From JAKOQB01 sp036824465 (GTDB lineage Bacteria > Pseudomonadota > Gammaproteobacteria > Burkholderiales > Burkholderiaceae_F), in contig DAITAC010000001.1 in assembly GCA_036824465.1 (NCBI GenBank), positions 1 through 64,000 on the forward strand: a stretch of 64,000 bases of DNA, written 5' to 3'. Positions 17,938 through 27,199 of the stretch are shown here, one piece after another (positions within the stretch are counted from its first letter, which is position 1; every line of letters begins with the position of its first letter). A model generated the notes under the pieces. That model was given only the letters and a program-made list of their open reading frames with translations. It searched no databases and was not told the DNA's origin. The position numbers and the translations under genes were made by a program.

Positions 17938-19053
17938 ATGCTCATCGGTGTACCCAAGGAAATCAAGGTCCACGAGTACCGTGTGGGACTCACGCCATCA
18001 TCAGCGCGCGAAGTCGTCGCGCACGGACACCAGGTGCTGGTCGAGACCAAGGCCGGCGCCGGTATTGGTGCGACCGATGACGATTACCGGCGCGCCGGTG
18101 CGCAGATTGCAGATAGCGCGGCCGATGTCTTTCAGCGTGCCGAAATGATCATCAAGGTCAAGGAGCCGCAGGCCGCCGAGCGCGCGATGCTGCGCGATGG
18201 CCAGGTGCTCTTCACTTACCTGCACCTGGCGCCAGATCCGGAGCAGACGCACGACTTGATCAAGAGTGGCGCGATCTGCATTGCGTACGAGACGGTGACG
18301 TCGCCCACCGGCGGGCTGCCGCTGCTGGCGCCGATGAGCGAGGTCGCCGGCCGCATGAGCGTGCAGGCGGGTGCGCATTGCCTGGAAAAGGCCAGCGGCG
18401 GCATGGGTGTCCTGCTGGGCGGCGTGGCTGGCGTGCCGCCGGCTCGAATCGTGATCCTCGGCGCCGGCGTGGTCGGAGCGAACGCAGCGCAGATGGCGGT
18501 CGGCACCGGTGCACAGGTGGTGGTGATCGACAACTCGATCGACGCGCTGCGGCGGATGGATCGGCTGCTCGGCGCGCGCGTGATCACGGTGTTCTCGAAT
18601 CGCGACAACGTCGAGCGCGAAGTGCTGCGCGCCGATCTGGTGATTTCCGGCGTGCTGATACCGGGCGCAGCGGCGCCCAAGCTTGTCACGCACGAGATGA
18701 TCAGCAGGATGAAGAAAGGCTCGGTGATCGTCGATGTGGCGATCGATCAGGGCGGCAGCACCGATACGGCGCGCCCGACCACGCACGCCGAGCCGACCTA
18801 TGTCGTCGACGGCGTGGTGCACTACATGGTTGCCAACATGCCGGGCGCGGTGCCGCGCACTTCGACCTACGCGCTGAATAACGCCACGCTGCCGTTCGCA
18901 CTGCAACTGGCCGACAAAGGCTGGCGCGCAGCACTGAACGACAACGTGTACCTGAAGCACGGACTGAACGTCGCGCGCGGCAAGCTCACCTATCGCGCGG
19001 TCGCCAAGGCACTCAACCTCGACTACACGCCGCCGGATGCGGTGATTCTTTGA
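17938..19053 (+). CDS. ald: Alanine dehydrogenase
   Basis: A 371-residue NAD-dependent enzyme that interconverts L-alanine with pyruvate and ammonia. Active-site residues match the family: Arg15 (EYRVGLTP), Lys75 (IKVKEP) and His96 (TYLHLA). The NAD-binding Rossmann motif is GAGVVGANAAQMA. A strong AAGGAG precedes the ATG. It sits second in the operon after the dimethylglycine dehydrogenase-like gene and before a DMT-family transporter, so it may drain amino acid nitrogen or supply pyruvate. Confidence 0.95.
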   Translation: MLIGVPKEIKVHEYRVGLTPSSAREVVAHGHQVLVETKAGAGIGATDDDYRRAGAQIADSAADVFQRAEMIIKVKEPQAAERAMLRDGQVLFTYLHLAPDPEQTHDLIKSGAICIAYETVTSPTGGLPLLAPMSEVAGRMSVQAGAHCLEKASGGMGVLLGGVAGVPPARIVILGAGVVGANAAQMAVGTGAQVVVIDNSIDALRRMDRLLGARVITVFSNRDNVEREVLRADLVISGVLIPGAAAPKLVTHEMISRMKKGSVIVDVAIDQGGSTDTARPTTHAEPTYVVDGVVHYMVANMPGAVPRTSTYALNNATLPFALQLADKGWRAALNDNVYLKHGLNVARGKLTYRAVAKALNLDYTPPDAVIL

Positions 19054-19084
19054 TCGCTGGGATGCCAATCGACGGTCAGGCGCG

Positions 19085-19924
19085 ATGACCCTGACCGTCT
19101 CCCTGGCGGTCCTGCTCGCGGCGCTGCTGCACGCGAGCTGGAACGCGATGATCAAGGGGAGCAGCGATGTTCTGCTTGACACCGCGGGCATCGTGGTCGG
19201 CGCCGGCGTGGTGGCGTTGCCGTTCCTCGCGTTTCTTCCGCTTCCGCCCGCGGCCGCGTGGCCGTATATCGCGACCTCGCTGGCGATCCACCTCGCCTAT
19301 TACTACCTGATGGTCAGCGCATATCGCGTCGGCGACCTGACGCTGGTGTATCCGCTGATGCGCGGCGTGGCACCGTTGATCACGGGCGCGCTCGGCATCG
19401 TCTTGCTGCGCGAACTGCCGAGTGCGCTCGCCTGGATCGGCATGCTGCTGATCTCCGGCGGGGTGTTTGCGCTCGCCTTCCGCGCGCTCGGCCACGCACC
19501 CTCCAGGGCCGCGATTGGCTTTGCGCTGTCCAACGCCGCGGTGATCGCCGCCTACACACTGGTCGACGGCAAAGGCGCCCGCGTTTCGACCAACGTATGG
19601 AGCTACATCACGTGGCTGTTCGTGCTGGATGCGTTGCCGTTCGGCCTTTACATGCTGGCGCGGCATCGCGCGCGCTTTATCGGGTACCTGCGCGCAAACC
19701 CGGGCCGCGGCCTGGTCGGCGGCGGGTTGTCCGCAGCCGCGTACGCGATATCGGTGTGGGCGATGACGCAGGCACCAGTCGCGCTGGTCGCGTCGCTGCG
19801 CGAGACATCGGTGCTGTTTGCCACGCTGATTGGCGCACGTCTGCTCAAGGAGCACCTTTCTGCGCGCCGCTGGGCGGGCGTTATCGCGGTGGTCGTCGGC
19901 GTCATCGCGTTGAAGGTGGCTTGA
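19085..19924 (+). CDS. EamA/DMT-family transporter
   Basis: A 279-residue inner-membrane protein with about ten hydrophobic segments in two EamA repeats. Recognisable family pieces are LLHASWNAMIKG in the first repeat, VYPLMRGVAPLI, and ALVASLRETSVLFATLIG near the end, with the final helix VIAVVVGVIALKV. Members export amino acids, metabolites or drugs. It is 31 bases after ald, so it might export or import an amino acid linked to the operon; this is inference only. Confidence 0.82.
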   Translation: MTLTVSLAVLLAALLHASWNAMIKGSSDVLLDTAGIVVGAGVVALPFLAFLPLPPAAAWPYIATSLAIHLAYYYLMVSAYRVGDLTLVYPLMRGVAPLITGALGIVLLRELPSALAWIGMLLISGGVFALAFRALGHAPSRAAIGFALSNAAVIAAYTLVDGKGARVSTNVWSYITWLFVLDALPFGLYMLARHRARFIGYLRANPGRGLVGGGLSAAAYAISVWAMTQAPVALVASLRETSVLFATLIGARLLKEHLSARRWAGVIAVVVGVIALKVA

Positions 19925-19982
19925 TTTGGTAAGGTTTGTCAGACATCGAGTGTGCAGGCACGAATCTGCGCAGGGAGACACC

Positions 19983-21554
19983 GTGGCACGCAGCTTCCAT
20001 CACCTGAGCGGACTCGACGCGACTTTTCTTCACCTCGAGTCGCCCGAGATGCCGATGCATGTCGGCGGATTGCACCTGTTCGAGCTTCCGGCCGGCTACC
20101 AGAGCGATTTCCACGAAGAAGTGAAGCGCCACATTGGCAGCCGCATGCATCTGGCACCCGCATATCGCCGCAAGCTGGTGTCGATGCCGTTCGACCTGGC
20201 CAACCCGGTGTGGATGCGCGATCCGAACGTCGACCTTGATTACCACGTGCGTCGCATCGTGCTGTCGAAGCCGGGTTCGATGGCGCAGCTCGAGGCGTAC
20301 GTCGGCCGCCTGCATTCGAGCCTGCTCGATCGCAGTCGCCCGCTGTGGGAGACCTACGTGATCGAAGGACTCGCAAGTGGCCAGGTCGCGATGTACTCGA
20401 AACTGCATCACGCGGCGGTCGACGGACAGGCTGCGGTGGAGCTGGCGAAGCTGATGTTTGATGTATCCCCTGCGGGACGGCACATCGAGCCACCGCTGCA
20501 GGAAGAATCCGAGGAAGAACCGACCGTGCGCGAGCTGCTGCAATCCGGCGCACGCAATTCGCTCGCGCAGCTGGGTCGCTTCGCGCAGCTGGTGCCGGCA
20601 CTGGCGAAGGGCGGTGCCCGGCTCGCGGCTCATCGATTGCTGCCACCGCGGCTTGGCGGCAGTGGCGAAGGCCTGCCGAAGTTCTCACGCGGCCCGCGCA
20701 CGCCGTTGAACGTCGCCATTACCAACCAGCGCAATTTCACCACCACCTCAGTGCCGCTCGCCGATGCAAAGCTGGTTTCGAAGGCACTCGGCGTCACGAT
20801 CAACGACATCGTGCTCGCCACCTGCAGCGGCGCGCTGCGACGCTGGCTCGAGGAGCACGGCGGCATTCCCAACCAGCCGCTGGTGGTCGCAGTACCGTTC
20901 TCATTGCGCGAAACTGGCGATGCGTCGAGCAACAACCAAGTATCGATGATGCTGGCGGATCTGGCGACGCACCTGGAGGATCCCGCCGAGCGGCTGCAAG
21001 CGATCCGCGCCTCGATGCTCAAGGTCAAGGCGATCACGGGGTCGCTGCGGGCAGGCATCCCGACCGACTATCCATCGCTCGGCGCGCCGTGGCTGGTGAG
21101 CGGCCTGGCGGCGCTGTTCGGCCGCAGCAAGCTCGCCGACACGATGGCGCCGATTGCGAACGTGGTGATTTCCAACGTGCCGGGGCCGCAGGTGCCGCTT
21201 TATCTGGCCGGCGCGCGAATGACAAGCCACTTTCCGGTGTCGATCGTTGTGCACAGCATTGCGCTGAACATCACGGTGCAGAGCTATTGCGGGGCGATCG
21301 AGTTCGGCCTGACCGCGTGCAAGCGGGCGGTGCCTGATCTGGCGAAGTTCAAGGGTCATATTCAGGCCGCGGCCAACGAATACGCCGACATGGCGCACAG
21401 GGTGGCCGCGCCCGAGCAGCGCGCACCGGTGAAAAAGTCGCGAGCGACGCGCAAGCGCAACGGTGACGCCACGGTTGAATCCACCGCGGTCGCGCCTGTG
21501 CGTGTGCGCAAGGCGCGCTCCGCGAAGTCGCGCCACAAGGAAGCCCCGCATTGA
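19983..21554 (+). CDS. Wax ester synthase/diacylglycerol acyltransferase
   Basis: A 523-residue WS/DGAT enzyme making wax esters or triacylglycerol from acyl-CoA. The catalytic HHAAVDG (142-148), the PLW motif (120-122) and NDIVLA are all present. The GTG start at 19983 was chosen because AGGGAG lies five bases upstream and the MARSFHHLSG-like beginning matches the family; an upstream in-frame ATG at 19926 overlaps the promoter region. The last ~50 residues are rich in Lys/Arg/Ala and unlike the family core. Its stop overlaps the next gene's TTG start. Neutral lipid storage is the likely role. Confidence 0.92.
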   Translation: MARSFHHLSGLDATFLHLESPEMPMHVGGLHLFELPAGYQSDFHEEVKRHIGSRMHLAPAYRRKLVSMPFDLANPVWMRDPNVDLDYHVRRIVLSKPGSMAQLEAYVGRLHSSLLDRSRPLWETYVIEGLASGQVAMYSKLHHAAVDGQAAVELAKLMFDVSPAGRHIEPPLQEESEEEPTVRELLQSGARNSLAQLGRFAQLVPALAKGGARLAAHRLLPPRLGGSGEGLPKFSRGPRTPLNVAITNQRNFTTTSVPLADAKLVSKALGVTINDIVLATCSGALRRWLEEHGGIPNQPLVVAVPFSLRETGDASSNNQVSMMLADLATHLEDPAERLQAIRASMLKVKAITGSLRAGIPTDYPSLGAPWLVSGLAALFGRSKLADTMAPIANVVISNVPGPQVPLYLAGARMTSHFPVSIVVHSIALNITVQSYCGAIEFGLTACKRAVPDLAKFKGHIQAAANEYADMAHRVAAPEQRAPVKKSRATRKRNGDATVESTAVAPVRVRKARSAKSRHKEAPH

Positions 21555-22414
21555 AAGCCCCGCGCACCCGCAAACAGTCAACTGCAAGACCCGCACGCAC
21601 CGCGGCGCGGATGGCGCAGGAGTCCGCCGCGATCAAAAGAGCGGTTGAGTGGGAACGCGGGGCGATCGGCGCGCCATCGCTGCTGTTGCTGGCGCTTGAA
21701 TGGCGTGCGCCGCTGGAGTACAGCGCCTCCATCGCGACGCTGCCATGGCTGCAGCGCGCACCGGTTGGCGATGGCCATTCGGTGCTGGTATTTCCGGGTC
21801 TTATCGCCGGCGACCTGTCCACCGCCGCGCTGCGCGCTTATCTGCGCGGACGTGGCTACGACGTGCACGGCTGGCAGCAGGGTCTGAATCTGGGCGCGCG
21901 CGCCGGTGTGATCGAAGCCTGCCTTGACCGCGTCAATCAGCTTGCAGACAAATCGGGGCGCAAGATCAGCCTGATCGGGTGGAGTCTGGGAGGAATCTAC
22001 GCGCGCGAGATCGCCAAGGATCTGCCCGACCTCGTGCGCTGCGTGATCACGCTCGGCACGCCGTTCAATGGTCAGGCTCGCGCCACCAACGCGTGGCGTC
22101 TGTATGAATTCGCCGCTGGCCACCAGATCGACCATCATCCGCGTCGGCCGCACATACACAAGGCGCCGCCCGTGCCGACCACCTCGTTATACAGCCGCAC
22201 CGACGGCGTCGTCGCGTGGCAGTGCTGCATGAATGACGCGTTTCCGAACGCGGAAAACATCGAAGTCATCGCCAGCCACTTCGGCATCGGCATGAATCCG
22301 GCCGCGATGTATGCGATCGCCGATCGGCTGTCGCAACCGGAAGGCAAATGGCAGCCGTTCCACCGCGAAGGCTGGCGCGCAATGGTATTTCCGGAACCGG
22401 CGCCGACCGAGTAA
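21551..22414 (+). CDS. Alpha/beta hydrolase, lipase-like
   Basis: A 287-residue alpha/beta hydrolase. The nucleophile elbow GWSLGG and the following ITLGTPFNG are typical of lipase/PHA-depolymerase-like esterases. The TTG start overlaps the stop of the acyltransferase gene as TTGA, a translational-coupling arrangement; a later ATG at 21611 is the alternative. The N-terminal ~25 residues are Lys/Arg-rich like the acyltransferase tail. Coupling to a wax ester/TAG synthase suggests a role in turnover or editing of storage lipids. No signal peptide is visible, so it probably acts in the cytosol or on lipid bodies. Confidence 0.82.
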   Translation: MKAPRTRKQSTARPARTAARMAQESAAIKRAVEWERGAIGAPSLLLLALEWRAPLEYSASIATLPWLQRAPVGDGHSVLVFPGLIAGDLSTAALRAYLRGRGYDVHGWQQGLNLGARAGVIEACLDRVNQLADKSGRKISLIGWSLGGIYAREIAKDLPDLVRCVITLGTPFNGQARATNAWRLYEFAAGHQIDHHPRRPHIHKAPPVPTTSLYSRTDGVVAWQCCMNDAFPNAENIEVIASHFGIGMNPAAMYAIADRLSQPEGKWQPFHREGWRAMVFPEPAPTE

Positions 22415-22439
22415 CCCGACCGAAGGGATCACAGGACCG

Positions 22440-23330
22440 ATGCCACGCGTCACCGCCAATGGCATCCAGATTGAGTACGAATCGCACGGCGACCCGAAGC
22501 GCCCGGCGATCGTTCTCATCATGGGGCTGGGCATGCAACTGGTTGCATGGCCGGACGAAATGATCGAGGGACTGGTTGCGCGTGGCTTTCGCGTCGTGCG
22601 CTTCGACAACCGCGACGCCGGCCTGTCGACCCAGTTCGATGATCGCCCGACCGGACCCTTGATGGCCGCCTTCATGCGCTGGACCTTTGGCTGGTCGGTG
22701 CCAGCGCCCTACCTGCTCGACGACATGGCCACCGATACGATCGGGCTGCTCGATGCACTGAGTATCTCCCGCGCGCACATGGTCGGCGCCTCGATGGGCG
22801 GCATGATCGCGCAACTGCTCGCGATCAAGTCGCGCGAGCGTGTGATGTCGCTGACCTCGATCATGTCGAGCAGCAGCGCGCGCCGACTTCCTCAACCGAA
22901 ACTCGACGCATTCTTTGCGCTCACCAGGCGGCCGGATGGCGAGGCCAGCCTCGATGACCTGGTCGATCACTACGTCGCCCTCTTTCGCGTGATCGGCAGC
23001 CCCGGCTACGTCACCCCGCTGCCGCAACTGCAGGAGCGACTGCGGCGCGGACTGGCGCGCGCGTACCGCCCGATGGGGACGCTGCGCCAGATGATCGCCA
23101 TCCTGGCCTCCGGCGACCGTTCGCTGTCACTGCCGCAGATCACCGCGCCCACGCTCGTGATTCATGGCGACGCCGATCCGCTGGTGCCGGTCGCGCATGG
23201 CGAAGACACTGCGGCCAAGATCCCCGGCGCAACGCTTAAGATCATTCGCGGCATGGGCCATGACCTGCCGCCGGCGCTATTGCCGCAACTGACCGAGCTG
23301 ATCGCGGCGCACTGCGCAGCCGCGGGCTGA
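22440..23330 (+). CDS. Alpha/beta hydrolase
   Basis: A 296-residue alpha/beta hydrolase with HG-type oxyanion segment IMGLGMQ, FDNRDAGLS after strand 4, the nucleophile elbow GASMGG and catalytic His near the end in GMGHDLP. It starts at the ATG at 22440, 25 bases after the previous gene, with AGGA just upstream; a longer in-frame start at 22311 would overlap the previous gene by about 100 bases. The pattern RFDNRDAG is common in esterases of the polyketide-cyclase/lipolytic type. The substrate is unknown, but the neighbours suggest lipid esters. Confidence 0.85.
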   Translation: MPRVTANGIQIEYESHGDPKRPAIVLIMGLGMQLVAWPDEMIEGLVARGFRVVRFDNRDAGLSTQFDDRPTGPLMAAFMRWTFGWSVPAPYLLDDMATDTIGLLDALSISRAHMVGASMGGMIAQLLAIKSRERVMSLTSIMSSSSARRLPQPKLDAFFALTRRPDGEASLDDLVDHYVALFRVIGSPGYVTPLPQLQERLRRGLARAYRPMGTLRQMIAILASGDRSLSLPQITAPTLVIHGDADPLVPVAHGEDTAAKIPGATLKIIRGMGHDLPPALLPQLTELIAAHCAAAG

Positions 23331-23358
23331 CGATGCGCCGCACAGCAGCGGTCGGGCT

Positions 23359-24501
23359 CTAAGCCGCCTTGCGCACTGCCGTCGCCGGCGCCGCGCTGCG
23401 AATGCCCATGTCCTTCAGTGTCTCGGCCACCGCGCTGACGACGTTGCGCATTTCATTGGGGTCGATTGCGCCGATACAGCCGATGCGAAACGTTTCCACT
23501 TGCGTGAGCTTGCCCGGATACAGGATGTAGCCGCGCTCGCGCGTCTTCGCATAAAAGGACTTGAAATCGTACGCCGGATCGGCCGGCGCGTGAAAGGTGA
23601 CGATGATCGGCGCCTGCATCTCTGGCCGCAAGAACGGCTGGAAGCCGAGCGTGCGCATGCCGTCGATCAAGGTGGCGCAGTTCTTCGCGTAGCGCGCGCC
23701 GCGCACGGGTTGCCCGCCCTCGACCTTGAACTGATCGACCGCAGCGCGCAACGCCGCGACCACGTGCGTGGGCGGGGTGTAGCGCCACTGCGTGGTTCTC
23801 TGCATGTAGACGTACTGGTCGTTCAGGTCCATCGCCAGCGAATGCGAGTTGCCGGCGCAGCCTTCGACGACGCTCTTCTTCATGATCACGAAGCCCATGC
23901 CCGGCACGCCTTCCAGGCACTTGCCGCTGGCGGCCACAAGCGCGTCGAACGGTACATCCCTGACATCGATCGGCAGGGCGGCAAACGAGCTCATCGCGTC
24001 GACGATCAGACCCTTGCCCATCCGCTTGCACACCTGCGCGATGCCGGCGAGATCGTTCAGGATGCCGGCCCCCGTCTCACAGTGAACCTGGGCTACGTGC
24101 GTTATGGTCGGATCGGCTTTCAGCGCGGCCTCGACAGCCGCCGCTGTCGCCGGCTGATCTTCCGGTACCGCCAGATCGACGACGGCGCGGTTCAGATACT
24201 TACAGATCTTGACGATCCGCGCGCAGTACGCGCCGTTGTTCGGCACCAGCACCTTGCCGTTGCGAGGCACGACGTTGCCGATCGCCGCCTCGACCGAAAA
24301 CGTGCCGCTGCCCTGCAGCGGCACGCACACGCAATCATCACCGCCGTTGACGACATCGACCAGGTCACGGCATAACGACAGGGTGATCCAGTTGAAGCTC
24401 TCGTCCCAGGAGCCCCAGTCACGCAGCATCGCCTGTTTGGTTTCGAGCGAAGTCGTCAACGGACCAGGCGTCAGAAGAATTGCGTCGTTTCCGCGAATCA
24501 T
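23359..24501 (-). CDS. phnW: 2-aminoethylphosphonate-pyruvate transaminase
   Basis: A 380-residue PLP enzyme of the class V aminotransferase fold that turns AEP plus pyruvate into phosphonoacetaldehyde plus alanine. The N terminus LLTPGPLTTS is typical of PhnW, and the PLP lysine is Lys194 in SGKCLEGVPGMG. The start at 24501 has GGAGG five bases upstream on the minus strand; the longer in-frame start at 24753 would lie inside the PhnX-like gene. It is the last gene of the phnS-T-U-X-W arm and is 32 bases downstream of the phnX-like gene. Confidence 0.93.
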   Translation of the reverse strand: MIRGNDAILLTPGPLTTSLETKQAMLRDWGSWDESFNWITLSLCRDLVDVVNGGDDCVCVPLQGSGTFSVEAAIGNVVPRNGKVLVPNNGAYCARIVKICKYLNRAVVDLAVPEDQPATAAAVEAALKADPTITHVAQVHCETGAGILNDLAGIAQVCKRMGKGLIVDAMSSFAALPIDVRDVPFDALVAASGKCLEGVPGMGFVIMKKSVVEGCAGNSHSLAMDLNDQYVYMQRTTQWRYTPPTHVVAALRAAVDQFKVEGGQPVRGARYAKNCATLIDGMRTLGFQPFLRPEMQAPIIVTFHAPADPAYDFKSFYAKTRERGYILYPGKLTQVETFRIGCIGAIDPNEMRNVVSAVAETLKDMGIRSAAPATAVRKAA

Positions 24502-24533
24502 GAAAGCCTCCGAGAAGATTCGAACCTGGATCT

Positions 24534-25457
24534 TTACGGATTCTCGCCGGCGGCGAGCCGTTGGTTGATATCGGCGATGACTGCGGGCAGGTCCCGCAGA
24601 TCGTCGATCACATAGTGAGCACCGCTTTCCTTGATGAGCTTTTCCTTGGAAGCTCGCTCCCGGGCTTCCAGTTCCGCTGTGCTCATCTTTCTCACCGCGT
24701 CCCAGCTGTCGGCGACATAGTTGCTCCACTTGGAAACGCCCACCCGCCAGCACAGCGGCGCGCCCTCGCCGGCGCCCGAGACGGTGTCGTCGACCTTGAC
24801 CGTGCGGCGCATGGCATTCTGCAAGTTGTACACGCCGAGGCGCTCCAGATTCTTGATCACCATGTATGCGGTCGGTCGCGGCATCTCAACCTCGTTGCCG
24901 GCGCACGCCGTGTCAGGCACAAATCCCTGTTTGGCAGCACCGGCCAGCAGCAGGTCAAGCATGTCGCGTGTAAAGCCGGTGGTCACACCGATCTTGATGC
25001 CCTGTTTCTGCATGTTCTTTACCACCTCGCCCACGCCCGGCAGCAGTTCGTGATAATTGCCCTTGCGCAGGAGAGCGAGCTGAGTCGGGACGAAGTCGGC
25101 GAACATTGCATCGACATCCGACTGATTCGGTTCGCGTTTGAACTTGGCCATGAAACGCTCACGGACCGAAGGAATCTGCGTGATCGCCCTGATGTGCAGG
25201 TCCTTGCGCAGTCCCATCGGCGCGCGCGCTTCGGGCATGGAGATCTCGAGGCCGTAATTCCTGAACACCTCGACGAACACGATCGCGGGCGCATCGACGT
25301 AGCGGTCCATCGTCGTACCCGAACAGTCCAGCATCACATAGCCGACGTTGCGCTGCGTGTTCTCGGCGTCAAACCTCTGCTGCTGGGCCGCGGCATGCCG
25401 GACATCCTCCGGCACGCGACCTACGGGCGAAAGCCGGGCAATCAGGGACTGGGTCAT
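24534..25457 (-). CDS. phnX: Phosphonoacetaldehyde hydrolase-like HAD protein
   Basis: A 307-residue HAD-fold protein. Asp44 in LDCSGTT is the expected nucleophile, Lys85 in MGLRKDLH aligns with the Schiff-base Lys of known phosphonatases, and His88, Arg194 (PRP) and Lys202 also fit. Classical PhnX has an acidic residue four positions after the Asp of motif GDTVSD; here the motif reads DDTVSG, with Gly228 in that place (compared from memory with the Bacillus cereus enzyme). It also has a ~40-residue N-terminal extension. The start has AGGAG upstream. It would split phosphonoacetaldehyde into acetaldehyde and phosphate, but the changed residue and the presence of phnY-phnA make its true reaction uncertain. 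Confidence 0.8.
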   Translation of the reverse strand: MTQSLIARLSPVGRVPEDVRHAAAQQQRFDAENTQRNVGYVMLDCSGTTMDRYVDAPAIVFVEVFRNYGLEISMPEARAPMGLRKDLHIRAITQIPSVRERFMAKFKREPNQSDVDAMFADFVPTQLALLRKGNYHELLPGVGEVVKNMQKQGIKIGVTTGFTRDMLDLLLAGAAKQGFVPDTACAGNEVEMPRPTAYMVIKNLERLGVYNLQNAMRRTVKVDDTVSGAGEGAPLCWRVGVSKWSNYVADSWDAVRKMSTAELEARERASKEKLIKESGAHYVIDDLRDLPAVIADINQRLAAGENP

Positions 25458-25480
25458 CAAAAGCTCCTGTGTGACAGATC

Positions 25481-27199
25481 CTAGTTGCGGGCCGTGCGGC
25501 GCCACGCCTGTGTCTGTCGGATCAGCCACCATTCGACCATGAAGAACAATGCAGTCACGACGGCCGAGGTCGCGACGATCAAGGTCGCCATCGCTGCGGC
25601 CGGGCCGACCGCGCCGGCCTCGTCGAGCTGCAAAATCGAGATCGCCGCCGGCATCGTCTTTGGTGAATAGAGGAAGACGACGCACGAGATCGTCGTCATC
25701 GCGTTGACGAAGTAGTAGCGGCTGATGTCGACGACCGCCGGCAGGCAGACGGGCACCGTCACGCGCCAGAACGTCTTGTAGAACGGCACCTTCAGTGACG
25801 CCGATACCGACTCGAACTCGTTGTCGAGCTGCTTGAGCGCGGTCACCGCGGTCAGATGACTGGACGAATAGAAGTGCACGATCGTCGACGCCACCAATAT
25901 CGTCATCGTGCCGTACAGGACATTCAGCGGATTGGCCGGGTGATTGAAGAACAGGATATAGCCGATGCCGAGCACCATTCCCGGCACCGCCATCGGCATC
26001 ATTGCCTGCAGCTGGATCAACGGTCGCAGCCAGTCGGCACCGCGCGTCTTCTCCACCCAGTAGCCGCCGGCAAACGTGATCGCCGCGCCCAATCCCGCGC
26101 ACCAGGCGGCCATCACCACGCTGTTGCGCCAGGCGTTGTCGACCCCCGCCTCTTCGAACCCGTACGTGTAGTGATTAAGCGTAAATGAAAGGTTATAAGG
26201 CCAGACCTTGACGAACGATCCGAACACCGCCATGCCGAGGACGAGCAGCAGCAACGCACACATCAGCACGACGTACAGCAGCAGCGCGCCATCACGGACC
26301 AGCGACGGCCGTGCGGAGTACGGCACGCTGCGTGCGGTCAACAGCGCCTTCTGCCTGGTACGCACCACGTAGTCGATGAAGAACGCCGCCACGGCGGGCA
26401 GCAGCAGGATCAGGCCCACCACCGCACCCATCGAAAAGTTCTGCTGCCCGATCACCTGCTTGTAGATGTCGATCGCCAGCACGCTGGTATTGCCGCCGAT
26501 CACCTTGGGCACGCCGAATTCCGACACCGCCATGGTGAACACGACCATGGCCGCCGAGATCAGCCCGTAGCGCGCGCCGGGCAGCGTGATGGTGATGAAC
26601 TTGCGCCACTCCGAAGTTGCCATCGAATCGGCTGCTTCATACAGGCGCGCGTCCGACAGCGCCAGCGCCGCGAGCAGAATCATCACCGCATGTGGAAAGG
26701 ACGCGAACGTCATTGCCAGCACCATGCCCGGCATGCCGTAGACGGTCGTCAATCCGAACCAGCCGAGCACGCCCTTCAGCCAACCCTGGTTGCCGAACAG
26801 GTAGATGAAGGACAGGGCCGCAAGCAACGACGGCGCCAGGATCGGGATCATCGCGATGTTGCGCCACAGGCTCTTGGCCGGAATGCAGCTGCGCTGGATC
26901 GCGTAGGCGAACACAAACGCGAGCGGCACGGTGGCGAGTGTGGTCAGTCCGGCGAAAGTGAGCGTATTGGTCGCGGAGTGCGAGAACGCCGGTGAGCCGA
27001 AGTAAGTGATGAAGTTGGCGAGGCCGACGAAGGCGCCGCTGCGATCGTCCAGACTGCGCACGAGCAACGTTGCCAGCGGGACGGTGAGAAAGACCAGCAA
27101 CGCCAGCGCCAGCAGCACGAGGCCGCCGCGCGCGGCGAGCGCCTCGCTCCAGAGCGCCAATTTGCGCGGCGCAAACGACTGATCGAGCGCAACGCTCAT
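25481..27199 (-). CDS. phnU: 2-aminoethylphosphonate ABC transporter permease (fused two-domain)
   Basis: A 572-residue inner-membrane protein with about twelve hydrophobic segments arranged as two binding-protein-dependent permease domains in one chain, of the iron(III)/spermidine-type fold. Each half has an EAA-like loop (EAADSMATSEWRKFITITLPGA in the first; FESVSASLKVPFYKTFWRVTVP in the second). Such fused permeases are known from putative AEP importers. Its ATG overlaps the phnT stop by four bases (ATGA), so it is translationally coupled. The assignment to AEP rests on the neighbours phnX and phnW. Confidence 0.87.
   Translation of the reverse strand: MSVALDQSFAPRKLALWSEALAARGGLVLLALALLVFLTVPLATLLVRSLDDRSGAFVGLANFITYFGSPAFSHSATNTLTFAGLTTLATVPLAFVFAYAIQRSCIPAKSLWRNIAMIPILAPSLLAALSFIYLFGNQGWLKGVLGWFGLTTVYGMPGMVLAMTFASFPHAVMILLAALALSDARLYEAADSMATSEWRKFITITLPGARYGLISAAMVVFTMAVSEFGVPKVIGGNTSVLAIDIYKQVIGQQNFSMGAVVGLILLLPAVAAFFIDYVVRTRQKALLTARSVPYSARPSLVRDGALLLYVVLMCALLLLVLGMAVFGSFVKVWPYNLSFTLNHYTYGFEEAGVDNAWRNSVVMAAWCAGLGAAITFAGGYWVEKTRGADWLRPLIQLQAMMPMAVPGMVLGIGYILFFNHPANPLNVLYGTMTILVASTIVHFYSSSHLTAVTALKQLDNEFESVSASLKVPFYKTFWRVTVPVCLPAVVDISRYYFVNAMTTISCVVFLYSPKTMPAAISILQLDEAGAVGPAAAMATLIVATSAVVTALFFMVEWWLIRQTQAWRRTARN

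Noticed and set aside
20125..20145. Sigma-54-like promoter (TGGCAG...TGCA)
   Set aside because: It lies inside the acyltransferase coding region and the -24 element lacks the usual GGCAC.
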